A stretch of 20,807 nucleotides of DNA, from IMG/VR virus record IMGVR_UViG_3300023116_000445, positions 1 through 20,807 of that record; one strand, written 5' to 3'. The stretch is from a virus. Under the pieces are notes generated by a model. The model ran no database searches. It saw only the letters and a program-made list of their open reading frames with translations, and was not told the DNA's origin. Both the position numbers and the translations under genes were made by a program. Numbering within the stretch: the stretch's first letter is position 1; every line of letters begins with the position of its first letter. Shown one piece after another: positions 12,996-20,807 of the stretch.

Positions 12996-15900
12996 TTACC
13001 ATGCTGCACCAAACTGCCAGTTTTGTTTGCGCCATATATCAACACTTCCTGTTGTGTAGTCTGCTACACAGAAGTAAATTGATGCACCGTCAAATGCAAC
13101 TTCGCCGATTCTGTCTCCTGATGATCCTTTAGATGTAGAAGGAATGTTGGTTGTTCTAATTCTAAATACGTTACCGTTTACAGTAGTATCTGTTACTCCA
13201 CTGGCACCAATAATAATTTCTGCTGTTGCACCTGTTGTATGTCCTGTACCAATGTTTACGTTACCGTCTGTTGTACTATCGCCACCGTCTATATAAACGT
13301 TACCGCCGGTGCCTGCTGTTGCACCGCCTGCTCTTAGTATAATCGAGCCACCGATTGCTGTGTTACTTGCACCTGCAATAAGATTTACATTACCACCGTC
13401 TTGTCCAGCTAGTTGTGCATCACCCGGTAATAGTTCAATTGCCTGTGGAACAGTAGCACCAGTTGTATCCGGAGTTGTAATTGTAAATGTGCTGTTACCT
13501 TGACCAATAATACCGTCACCAGCAAGTTCGCCTGTTGAGCCGTCAATAATTAGTGCGCCAGCTGTACTGTAAAGGCTGCCCTTAACACCGTCTTGTGCAT
13601 CAATTCTATTTACAAATGTTACATTAGCACCGTCTACTTTCAAATCATTTGAAATATATGTAAGTGGTGTTTGCAATAGTATTTGTGCGCCGCTTGGTGT
13701 TCCGCTATATGTACTGTCAAAGAATCTAATTGTAGATGTTTGTTCTGCATTTTCAATTGATGCAAGTGGAGTACCTAGCATCCTTATTGTAGAAGCGGCG
13801 TCTATTCTTCCGCTTGCATTGCTGAGTGTTGTTGTAGTTGCTGTTGCACCTACAGTTAAGTTTGTATTGTCAATATTACCTGTAACGTTAGTTGTTACGC
13901 CAGTAGCATTTGTTGATAATACTAGTGCATTGTCATAGTATAAGTCTACACTACCGTTATTATTAAAGTAAGCAAAGTCTTCGTTTGTTGCAGCATTTAA
14001 CAATCTAATAGTGTCACCACTTAGTTGTAGTTCACCTGTGGTATTTTGTATAATACCGTTTGTGCCTGTATGCCACATTTCTAAGTCATCGTCAGTACCA
14101 AATACTGCTTTGACACTGTCAGCCATTTTAATGCCAGCGCCTGCTGCAATTTGTCTATTTGTAGTAATTGTGTAACCAGCACCTGCTGCCAAATCTAATT
14201 GTGCTGAAGCATTAATTTGTATAGGTCCTGGAGCTGTGCCGCCACCGTTTGCAATAGTTAGAAAACTATTTCTACCAATGACCCAACTGTCACTTGTAAT
14301 TGGGCCTCGTATTCCTCCGTTCACAGCATCAACTAGTATTGATGAATCATCTGCAAATACACTACCTTTGAAATCTGCTTCAACACTTGTTGCTGTAATA
14401 CTACTAGAGATAATGCCTAGTGCAGCATTTAAAGTGCCACCGTTAATATACCATCTATCGTCACCTTCGCTCCATAGTATAGAACTATTAGTTTCGGTTC
14501 CTCTTTCAATTTCAATACCTGCTGAACCTGCTGTTACGCCAGCACCTGTTTCATTTTTGTTTAATAGTATTGTATTGTCTTCAACTTCCAAGTTTACAGA
14601 GTCGACTGAAGTTGTAGTTCCGTTAACTGTAAAGTTACCAGTAACAATTACGTTATGACCAAATGTTGTGTCACCGTCTACTTGGTTCGTTGCTGCTGCA
14701 TGACCAACTGTAACATTTGTAGCTGTAGCACCTACTGTTAAATTTGTATTGTCTATATTACCAGTAACATCACCGTTAACATTACCAGTAAATGTACCTG
14801 CGTTAAGTTCTACCCATTCGCTGTTTTGTCTAAATTGTGTTCTGTTAGTATCTGTGTTATAAATTACGTCACCGTTTACTACTGGAAAGCCGTCTCTTGT
14901 GTCAGTTGATATTTGCGGCAACTTAAATAGTCCGCCTTCAATTCTAACACGGTTACCTGTTTCTAAAACTAAATCCCCGCCACTGCTAAATGTACCTACA
15001 CCTTCACCTTCTACTGTGAAACTAGTTGCTGTTAAACTTGTAGCAGTTAAATTTGTAAATTCTGCGTTTGCAACATTAAGTGAAGTAAAGTAACCTGTAC
15101 CAAACTTTTTAGTTACAGAACCAATAGCAGCACTACCGTCTGTTTCAGGTGTAATTGTACCAACAACTTCAGTATCACCTAGTTTAACAAAATATCCTGT
15201 ATCAGGATCAATGTTAATATTTTTACCTTGTATATAACCTTCTGTAACTGGAAAACGTATATCGCCGGCGATTTTACCTGTTAGTCCGTCTACAAGCAGT
15301 GTACTATCATCTGCATAAACGTTACCGCTTAAATCACCTGTTGCACCTATTAAGTTTGCAGAAATTAAATCATTGCTGTTAAAATTTAAACTTGCATTTG
15401 TAACACCACCTATTGTGTTTACAAGATGAAATCCGTAGCCTTCATTTGCAGCAGTTTTATCACCTGCTACAACATTGTTTGAACGTGTTTCATTGTTAAC
15501 CAAGTCACCTTGGAACGCACCTAAAAGTGTATCAGCAGTTAGTGTAACAAAGTGGCCTTCATTAAACTTTTTAGATGCTGTACCTATGAAACCTTCACTG
15601 TCGTTGACGGGTTGCAAGCCGTCAACTAATCTTGCATTTCCTAAATCAACTGTATATCCAGGATTAGGAATAATATTAATTTCGTTACCTTCTATATAAC
15701 CTTGTACTGCTTCAAATACAATTTTGTATCCATTTTGTACGGTTAGCGTATCTGTTTTGTTTGAAGCAAACCCTGTAATATCACCAGCAGTGCCCGGTTC
15801 CCATAATTCTGTTACTTCGTTCCAAACAATAGTTTGTCCGTCGTTAGCGCCGTTACGTGTTAGCCTTGCAGCATTAATTCGTCCGTTAATATGATCAACA

Positions 15901-16532
15901 AGTAGTGTACTATCTTCACCAAATACACTGCCTTGTAAATCGCCTGTGTTTTTAATTTCAACTGTAAGCGAACCGCCTGCTAAGTCTGCTTGTGTTACAT
16001 ACCCTGCATCGTTTTCGAGATCTGAAATCTGTGTTGGGCCACCTACAATTACACTGTAGGGTATTTGATTTGTAACAGCATCAAATACTGTACTTCCGTT
16101 GTACCCTTTGATACTACCTTTAAAATAGTTTCCGTGTACTTCGTTAAATTTCTTTTCGTCTGAACCTATGTTGCTTGTAAGTGTAGTAATCGGAGTAATA
16201 TTACCGCTTACAGTCATGTTGCTTACTGCTAGTGGAGTTTCGCCTCCACCTAGTGCAAAAAATTCCATGCCTGTACCTGAGGCGTTTACTCTAACAATTA
16301 AGTTTTCACTACCAACATAACTTCCAGGTGTGTCAGTTAAGTCTAAAAATCCGGAAGGTTTAAGTTCTTCCCCGTTTACACTAACACTGGCTGCATTAAT
16401 AGCTCCCACAGCATTAATATCTTGAACATCAACTATACTTACTTGTCTTAGATCTAAGTTATCACCAGCCGGTATTTCTTTGATCTTATTACCGTCTGTT
16501 GTGTCTACTACTAGTGGAAATCTATTTGCCAT
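12996..16532 (-). CDS. Repeat-rich long tail-fibre-like protein (1178 aa)
   Basis: A 1178-residue fibre protein. The N-terminus (MANRFPLVVDTTDGNKIKEI, then PAGDNL) is of a type I associate with marine T4-like fibres. The body is built from repeats: four copies of a 'G-x-V-x-x-DST-LLVD-x-x-NG' unit near residues 200, 400, 720 and 980, three 'N/A-IGS-x-x-KKF' units near 130, 330 and 475, and two 'NIDNTNLTVGATAT' copies. A Gly-rich stretch near 1080-1100 (GGSIILRAGG, TGGNVYIDGG) is followed by a C-terminal tip GEVAFDGASIYFCVADYTTG and an aromatic end WQFGAAW. The repeats suggest a long trimeric beta shaft with a host-binding tip. The gene begins after a GATAAATA element and stops 9 bases before the protease start, so the two are co-expressed. 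Confidence 0.85.
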   Translation of the reverse strand: MANRFPLVVDTTDGNKIKEIPAGDNLDLRQVSIVDVQDINAVGAINAASVSVNGEELKPSGFLDLTDTPGSYVGSENLIVRVNASGTGMEFFALGGGETPLAVSNMTVSGNITPITTLTSNIGSDEKKFNEVHGNYFKGSIKGYNGSTVFDAVTNQIPYSVIVGGPTQISDLENDAGYVTQADLAGGSLTVEIKNTGDLQGSVFGEDSTLLVDHINGRINAARLTRNGANDGQTIVWNEVTELWEPGTAGDITGFASNKTDTLTVQNGYKIVFEAVQGYIEGNEINIIPNPGYTVDLGNARLVDGLQPVNDSEGFIGTASKKFNEGHFVTLTADTLLGAFQGDLVNNETRSNNVVAGDKTAANEGYGFHLVNTIGGVTNASLNFNSNDLISANLIGATGDLSGNVYADDSTLLVDGLTGKIAGDIRFPVTEGYIQGKNINIDPDTGYFVKLGDTEVVGTITPETDGSAAIGSVTKKFGTGYFTSLNVANAEFTNLTATSLTATSFTVEGEGVGTFSSGGDLVLETGNRVRIEGGLFKLPQISTDTRDGFPVVNGDVIYNTDTNRTQFRQNSEWVELNAGTFTGNVNGDVTGNIDNTNLTVGATATNVTVGHAAATNQVDGDTTFGHNVIVTGNFTVNGTTTSVDSVNLEVEDNTILLNKNETGAGVTAGSAGIEIERGTETNSSILWSEGDDRWYINGGTLNAALGIISSSITATSVEADFKGSVFADDSSILVDAVNGGIRGPITSDSWVIGRNSFLTIANGGGTAPGPIQINASAQLDLAAGAGYTITTNRQIAAGAGIKMADSVKAVFGTDDDLEMWHTGTNGIIQNTTGELQLSGDTIRLLNAATNEDFAYFNNNGSVDLYYDNALVLSTNATGVTTNVTGNIDNTNLTVGATATTTTLSNASGRIDAASTIRMLGTPLASIENAEQTSTIRFFDSTYSGTPSGAQILLQTPLTYISNDLKVDGANVTFVNRIDAQDGVKGSLYSTAGALIIDGSTGELAGDGIIGQGNSTFTITTPDTTGATVPQAIELLPGDAQLAGQDGGNVNLIAGASNTAIGGSIILRAGGATAGTGGNVYIDGGDSTTDGNVNIGTGHTTGATAEIIIGASGVTDTTVNGNVFRIRTTNIPSTSKGSSGDRIGEVAFDGASIYFCVADYTTGSVDIWRKQNWQFGAAW
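13837..13886. repeat. Direct DNA repeat, copy 1, within the long fibre gene
   Basis: This 50-base segment matches 14719-14768 at 44 of 50 positions by eye and encodes the protein phrase NIDNTNLTVGATAT. The two copies lie 882 bases apart within one gene and could recombine. Confidence 0.75.
14323..14366. repeat. DNA repeat shared with the neighbouring fibre gene (16861-16904)
   Basis: A 44-base segment that matches 16861-16904 at 38 of 44 positions. It encodes the DSxxLVDAVN unit within the 1178-residue fibre; the other copy lies in the separate 167-residue gene. Confidence 0.7.
14719..14768. repeat. Direct DNA repeat, copy 2, within the long fibre gene
   Basis: Second copy of the 50-base repeat at 13837-13886. 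The differences lie mostly at third codon positions, so the protein phrase is kept. Confidence 0.75.
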
Positions 16533-16547
16533 TCTCTAAATCCTATT

Positions 16548-16575
16548 GTTATACATATTTATCGTAACTTATCAA
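16548..16575 (-). promoter_or_regulatory. Possible sigma70-like promoter overlapping a GATAAATA element
   Basis: TTGATA (16575-16570), a 16-base spacer and TATAAC (16553-16548) on the minus strand; each box differs from consensus at one base. The spacer contains GATAAATA (16563-16556). Start would be near 16541, just before the 1178-residue fibre gene. The late-type element is the more likely driver of a fibre gene; the two may be alternatives. Confidence 0.4.
16556..16563 (-). promoter_or_regulatory. Late-promoter-like element GATAAATA
   Basis: GATAAATA on the minus strand, 23 bases before the ATG at 16532, in the 39-base gap between two fibre genes. The surrounding ACGATAAATATG is identical to the copy at 9451. 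Confidence 0.55.
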
Positions 16576-17075
16576 AGCGCCGCTATCCTTGCTTGGAAGT
16601 CAGCAAAGTCTGCACTTGCTGCTACTTCTGTCTTTAGGGTTGCTAGATCGATCGTTTCAGATTGTAGGTAATCTGTACCTGCTACTGCTGCTGTTATGTT
16701 TCCTGCGCCGTCTGCTTTTATAATACCGTTTACAGCACCGACAATTGGATCTGTTTCTGTATAAGCAGTTAAGTATCCTGCTGCTGAATGATCTCCCCAG
16801 CCGTGGGCAGTATCCCAATTTGCACTATCTTCTACGTTTGCTTTCGGTATGTTAGCATTAACAGCATCAACTAGTAATGTTGAATCTTGTGCAATTACAT
16901 TACCTATTATATCACGTTCAAGCGTATTACCTTCACTTTCTACTCTTGAGTTTAAACTTTCAACATCTGTATAAAGTTCGTCGAAGTTATTATTAATTTT
17001 TGTAAATGCTGTGCGTAGCGGATCGCCATCGCCTTTGTTTTGACTGCTACCGGTATTAATTGACTGCTTTGCCAT
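16572..17075 (-). CDS. Fibre-type structural protein (167 aa)
   Basis: A 167-residue protein starting with the shared fibre module INTGSSQNKGDGDPLRTAF, then TKINNNFDELY (about 6-35). A short coiled-coil region (VESLNSRVESEGNTLE) leads into the DSTLLVDAVN unit (about 64-73), also found in the 1178-residue fibre. It then carries the phage-fibre phrase WDTAHGWGDHSAAGYLT (about 84-100) with TETDP. The C-terminal third holds ADGAGNITAAVAGTDYLQSE and ends in a short Ala-rich helix. It may be a short fibre or connector that stacks on the long fibre. Ribosome site AAAGGA precedes the ATG at 17075, and the gene overlaps the 52-residue gene upstream by 20 bases. Confidence 0.83.
   Translation of the reverse strand: MAKQSINTGSSQNKGDGDPLRTAFTKINNNFDELYTDVESLNSRVESEGNTLERDIIGNVIAQDSTLLVDAVNANIPKANVEDSANWDTAHGWGDHSAAGYLTAYTETDPIVGAVNGIIKADGAGNITAAVAGTDYLQSETIDLATLKTEVAASADFADFQARIAAL
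16861..16904. repeat. DNA repeat shared with the long fibre gene (14323-14366)
   Basis: Counterpart of the 44-base segment at 14323-14366 (38 of 44 identical), encoding DSTLLVDAVN. It links two separate genes and suggests past duplication or recombination between them. Confidence 0.7.
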
Positions 17076-17214
17076 TTGAATTATCCTTTGTTACCACTAC
17101 TCTTAATTTACCAGAAGTAACAACAGCCTGAACAGCGTTGTTACCTCTTATGTCAACATTAGAAGCTTTGGCTTTTCCTTTGTCAATAAGTCTTTCTATG
17201 TGTTTTTTACCCAT
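17056..17214 (-). CDS. Small basic protein (52 aa) between two fibre genes
   Basis: I read a 52-residue frame from the ATG at 17214-17212 to a TAA at 17058-17056. Its start overlaps the stop of the upstream gene as TAATG, a sign of translational coupling, and its end overlaps the next gene by 20 bases; without it there would be a 138-base hole in an otherwise packed region. The protein begins MGKKHIERLIDKGKAKASNV and continues with a beta-rich part (NNAVQAVVTSGKLRVVVTK). It is basic and has no membrane segment. It may be a small accessory of the fibre proteins, such as an assembly factor. No family is recognised. Confidence 0.72.
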   Translation of the reverse strand: MGKKHIERLIDKGKAKASNVDIRGNNAVQAVVTSGKLRVVVTKDNSNGKAVN

Positions 17215-20200
17215 TAAACTTTACCAACCACAACTTCTACAACACCTCTATCAGTGTTAGTTTTGTTTTCTAGTGCCTTACCAATTACTGTACCAACTTT
17301 TGGATTGTTGTTTACAATAGCATAACCTGGAACTGCGCTTGTTACAAGTAAGTCACCTTTTTCTACTTTACCTACTACTTTACAAGGTACTCTACCTTGT
17401 AATGCAACACCTACAACGTGATCACCTTCTAGTGCGCTGTTCATTAAGTGTGCAGGATTAGTTGTAACAACACCTGCTACTTTATGGTCATCTCTTCTTG
17501 CACAAACAGAAACTTCTGCTTCTCCACCAAACACAAGCACTGTACCTGGCTCGTAATCTGCATCACCTAAATAGTTTTCTGCAAGGTCAGCATAATATGC
17601 TTCTGTTGCTGTTCCGTTGAATACTGTTGCATACACTGTATTATACCTCTTAGTCGAAAGTCCAATGTTATAGATGTTGTTAAAGTCAGGCTGCATACCA
17701 GTACTGCTAAAGATAGCCGGTACCAAACTAGATGTTGTAGCACCATCAGCAACAACCATACCAATTTGTCCAGTTGTTGTTTTACCTGTGTTAGCACCTA
17801 AGGCAATACCTGTACTTGCAGCACCTTTTTCTTGAGTACTTTCAATAAAGTTTGAATAGATCCAGTCTACAGCAAGATTTGGTTCATTATTAAATCCTGA
17901 TAAGCCTTGTAGAATACTTTGTGCAACACCTGTGCTTCCTACGTTAATGCTTCCTGGGAAGTTAACAGTAGGAGGAGAAGTTGGTCCACCACCTTGTGAT
18001 GTAAATACCGTACCTTGTGCAGGTGTTTTAACTTGGAGTTCTGTAGTATTAAGTGACATAACTTCATAAGTTGAGTCACCGCCAAGTATAACACTATTAA
18101 CTTGGATACTTCCACTACCGTTTGTTTTAACAATACTATCAACTTCACCTGTTCTAGTTACGTTTGTAATGCCGTAAGTACCTGTACCAGTTTTAATTAG
18201 TGCTTCGCCGGGATCATTTACTCCCGGTATTAACGTTGTAAAGTCGCCGTCTGCTAAGCCGCCACCTTCTGCAATTACAGTTGCAAATGATATTGCACTT
18301 ACATCACCGTTACCTGCTGCACTTCTACCTATAACTGTATCGGTGCTTTGCTGTGCAAGTTCACCTAGTGCAATACCGTTGGCTTTGATGCGTACATAAC
18401 CGCTTGTTGTTTCAAAGTTTTCATCACTGAATTTAGCAAGACCTAGATCCGCTTGTACTTTAGGATCTGTTCCAGCCCAACCCGAAGCTGCATTGTTTTC
18501 ATCAAACGTATCAGCAGCTTGCATATTCAGTTTGCTTTGAGCTATTGCTGCATTTGCATTTACATCAGCATTTAGAATTGTATCTGGTTTAATTTGGATA
18601 TCTAATTCTAGCTGCCTACTTGCAGGTTCAGTTATTGGAGCTGTTGTTGTACGATTTACTGTAACTTCCACATCAGCACCAGCAGCATAAACAGCATTCA
18701 TCCATTCGTCAAACGGTCCGTCGATAACTGGACCCGTAGCGCCGCCTGGTACTTCAATTGTATCAGGTGCAGGAGAAATACCTGCAGGCTTACCGTCTGA
18801 CAAATCTGTAACACTTGTTGGCTCGTATGTAATAACTTGAATGTTGCCTTCAATACTTGTGGTAATCTTAATATCTCTAATTGTACCAGTTGCAGCAGTT
18901 ACATCGCCTACAAAGTTATCACCTACTTCAAATTGTCCTGTACCGCCTATGTTGTCTGCATCGATAATTACAGTCTTGTAGCCTGTTGCAGCCATAAGTT
19001 GCGCCTCTGCGATACCTTCAAATGTAGTATCACGCATCTTATCCATAGAGTTGAATTCTCCAACAGTTGCATCTACATATGCTTTAGTTGATGCATCTGA
19101 ATCAGCAATCGGTGCTCTTAAGTTAGTTACAGAATTACCTGCTGCGTTTAAGTCTGCTGCTAGTGCAACACTACCGTTTGCAGAAAGCACACCTGGACCA
19201 ATTAAGTTACCAACTGACTGGCCGTTATGATCAAAGCCTAAACGTCTGTTAACATATCCACGTACCGCACTTTCTGTCGGTACTGTGTCTGATGCGTTAT
19301 CAGTCATTGCTGTGTCTGTTGAGAATTCAGTAACAACAACACCACGCTTAAAGCCTAGACCGTCAACGTCTGAAAGCGCAATACTTGCACTGAACGAAAC
19401 TGTACCAGTACCTTGGTCAACGCTAAAGAAGCGTCCAACTCTAAAGATACCGTTTTGGTCTGTGGAAACATAGAACACACGCCCTTTACCAATTTCTCTA
19501 ACTTCGTTTGCTTGGTCTGGTGTTTGTGGCAGTCCAAAGATAACGTTTGGATAGTTACTTGTGTTAAATCCACCTGAACCAACGTCTAAGAAATCATGTC
19601 CAGTTGCACGACAAGTTGAAATTCTAATTGTAATTGTAGCTGGTGCACCTTCTTGTAGACCTGCCCTTAGTACAACGTTTTCGTTGCCTAATATTACTGT
19701 ACTTGCTAGTCCTGTACCTGTTGCAGGATAGTTAATTTCTGACTTGTCGTTAATACTAACAATACCAAAATCGTCTGTTTCTGAAGCCGTTGCTTGAACC
19801 TCGTATCTTGCTGTGTCGTCGTTATATTTTACACCACGATAGTTAAACACTCTGTGTTTTTTACCGCCCCAAGCCATTACCATCGGTAACACTGCACCAG
19901 AAGCTGTAAATGTTGCCGGACGGTGTACTTCAGGTGTTGCAGTATTGTTGTTCAATCTAAATATTTCATTAGGCTCGTAAATCTTAACAACAGCAATTAC
20001 TGTATCACCTGCCGTGTCGCCCATTGTACCTGTATTTGTAAGTGGGTTTCCGTCTAAATCGTAAACTGTGTTAGCATTAGATTGACCGTTTACACGATCT
20101 ACAACAAGTCTAATATAGTCATATGTGCTGTCAAACCCTGCTAGTGTTTCGTCGTTTAATAGAGCTTCGCCTGTGGCATCAGCTGTTCCGAAAGAAATTG

Positions 20201-20807
20201 ATCTATAAACATAATCTGGGTTTTCTCTAAATACAATCGCAGTTGAGGGTCGAATTGATAGCACATCTGGTCTATTAATATCGTTTAGTACAAACGTTTG
20301 GTTATATCTAACTTGTATTAATTCGTTGTGTAGAATATTATCTAGCAGACCGTCTTGGCTAAATTGCCCGTCATTTGTGCTAAAGTTAACTTTATAAACT
20401 TGACCGCTGTACTTCGGGGTTTCTGCTGTAATACTAGGTACACCTGTAACAGATATTTCTGTAATATTGCCGTCTAGGCTCACAGCATCAACTGTAATTG
20501 TTAGATCGTTTCCAGGTGACACACCGTCAAGATTTGTACCTGCAACAACAATTGTATCGCCCACCTCGAAATCTACACCAGCAGTTTCTATGTTTACATA
20601 ATAGTAAGATGTCTGATTTTTTCTAACAGTAAATGTTGGAGTTCCGCCGCCGAGTGTGCTTGTTATCGTGTAAGGAATGCCTGTGCCGTCAACAGCATAT
20701 TCATCAACATTAACAGCCGTTACTTCGATATTAGATATTTCATAACGTGCATAAATGTCTCTTGCTACGTGGTAATAATCAAATTCACCCCTGTTGCTAG
20801 GCGGAAC
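17214..20807 (-). CDS. Large virion structural protein with possible self-processing C-terminus, N-terminus cut by window edge
   Basis: The frame is open from base 20807 to a TAA at 17216-17214, giving 1197 visible residues; there is no stop upstream, so the true start lies outside. The codon at 20564 is only an in-frame GTG (Val), not a believable start. Visible parts: a beta-rich N-terminal region with Ig-like GTGIPYTITSTLGGGTPTF; a central region with FRVGRFFSVDQGTGTVSFSA and GFKRGVVVTEF; a fibre phrase DSDASTKAYVD; and a late NIGLSTKRYNTVYATVFNGT. The end, about the last 130 residues, starts YYADLAENYLGDADYEPGTV and resembles the Peptidase_G2-type auto-cleaving end domains of phage fibres. 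The domain call is tentative; the structural role is well supported by context. Confidence 0.8.
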   Translation of the reverse strand, partial: VPPSNRGEFDYYHVARDIYARYEISNIEVTAVNVDEYAVDGTGIPYTITSTLGGGTPTFTVRKNQTSYYYVNIETAGVDFEVGDTIVVAGTNLDGVSPGNDLTITVDAVSLDGNITEISVTGVPSITAETPKYSGQVYKVNFSTNDGQFSQDGLLDNILHNELIQVRYNQTFVLNDINRPDVLSIRPSTAIVFRENPDYVYRSISFGTADATGEALLNDETLAGFDSTYDYIRLVVDRVNGQSNANTVYDLDGNPLTNTGTMGDTAGDTVIAVVKIYEPNEIFRLNNNTATPEVHRPATFTASGAVLPMVMAWGGKKHRVFNYRGVKYNDDTARYEVQATASETDDFGIVSINDKSEINYPATGTGLASTVILGNENVVLRAGLQEGAPATITIRISTCRATGHDFLDVGSGGFNTSNYPNVIFGLPQTPDQANEVREIGKGRVFYVSTDQNGIFRVGRFFSVDQGTGTVSFSASIALSDVDGLGFKRGVVVTEFSTDTAMTDNASDTVPTESAVRGYVNRRLGFDHNGQSVGNLIGPGVLSANGSVALAADLNAAGNSVTNLRAPIADSDASTKAYVDATVGEFNSMDKMRDTTFEGIAEAQLMAATGYKTVIIDADNIGGTGQFEVGDNFVGDVTAATGTIRDIKITTSIEGNIQVITYEPTSVTDLSDGKPAGISPAPDTIEVPGGATGPVIDGPFDEWMNAVYAAGADVEVTVNRTTTAPITEPASRQLELDIQIKPDTILNADVNANAAIAQSKLNMQAADTFDENNAASGWAGTDPKVQADLGLAKFSDENFETTSGYVRIKANGIALGELAQQSTDTVIGRSAAGNGDVSAISFATVIAEGGGLADGDFTTLIPGVNDPGEALIKTGTGTYGITNVTRTGEVDSIVKTNGSGSIQVNSVILGGDSTYEVMSLNTTELQVKTPAQGTVFTSQGGGPTSPPTVNFPGSINVGSTGVAQSILQGLSGFNNEPNLAVDWIYSNFIESTQEKGAASTGIALGANTGKTTTGQIGMVVADGATTSSLVPAIFSSTGMQPDFNNIYNIGLSTKRYNTVYATVFNGTATEAYYADLAENYLGDADYEPGTVLVFGGEAEVSVCARRDDHKVAGVVTTNPAHLMNSALEGDHVVGVALQGRVPCKVVGKVEKGDLLVTSAVPGYAIVNNNPKVGTVIGKALENKTNTDRGVVEVVVGKV

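Noticed and set aside
14236-14658. Plus-strand frame of 140 codons
   Set aside because: It is antisense to the repeat-rich fibre gene; the Val/Ser/Pro-rich composition mirrors the fibre repeats and there is no start signal.
20562-20564. GTG as the start of the rightmost structural gene
   Set aside because: The same frame stays open for 81 more codons to the window edge with plausible beta-rich protein, so the true start is outside.
1-20807. CRISPR arrays, tRNA genes, insertion sequences, integrase or attachment sites
   Set aside because: No regularly spaced repeats, cloverleaf-like sequences, transposase motifs or terminal inverted repeats were seen; the only repeats are coding repeats in fibre genes.

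Overview
The window looks like part of the genome of a marine, AT-rich, T4-like myovirus. Every gene I can support is on the minus strand, packed with overlaps or very short gaps. The content combines a DEDD exonuclease like T4 DexA, two MazG/PRA-PH-type pyrophosphohydrolases, a phage GroES-like co-chaperonin, and a long run of fibre and virion-structure genes. The fibre genes carry the 'GDxLRxAFxKINxNFxEL' N-terminal module and Ig-like, YHYH and Calx-beta domains typical of marine T4-like phages. No ribosomal, tRNA, transposase, integrase or CRISPR sequence is visible. The host cannot be read from the sequence; a marine bacterium (SAR11 or another alphaproteobacterium, or a cyanobacterium) is the guess.

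Layout, in transcription order from right to left. (1) 20807 to about 9430: large fibre and adhesin-like proteins. These are a 5'-truncated protein with a possible self-processing C-terminus, a 52-residue small protein, a 167-residue fibre-type protein, a 1178-residue repeat-rich fibre, a 926-residue subtilisin-like protease with Calx-beta repeats, and a 238-residue fibre-type protein. (2) 9429 to 3757: a 1599-residue YHYH/Ig-repeat structural protein, a 200-residue structural protein and a 79-residue coiled-coil protein. (3) 3747 to 2037: a DnaE-like fragment, a 127-residue charged protein, the GroES-like co-chaperonin and a PRA-PH-like pyrophosphohydrolase. (4) 1975 to 1: a tightly coupled six-gene operon. 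It encodes a 53-residue membrane protein, the DexA-like exonuclease, a MazG-like enzyme, two small phage proteins and a gene that runs off the left edge.

Regulation is the most striking part. Ahead of the six-gene operon lies a near-consensus sigma70 promoter (TTGACT-17-TATAAT) whose -10 box is the loop of a 44-nt hairpin with 19 base pairs. The 3' arm of that hairpin contains the Shine-Dalgarno sequence of the first gene. Read-through mRNA would therefore hide the ribosome site, while mRNA started at this promoter would expose it. This matches the logic of the hairpins that control T4 lysozyme and soc. A second strong promoter (TTGACA-17-TAAAAT) ends at the start codon of the DnaE-like gene, which has no Shine-Dalgarno sequence, so that mRNA may be leaderless. 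The structural genes instead carry a repeated GATAAATA element in their gaps, close to the T4 late promoter TATAAATA. The window thus seems to span the border between early, sigma70-driven metabolic genes and late structural genes.
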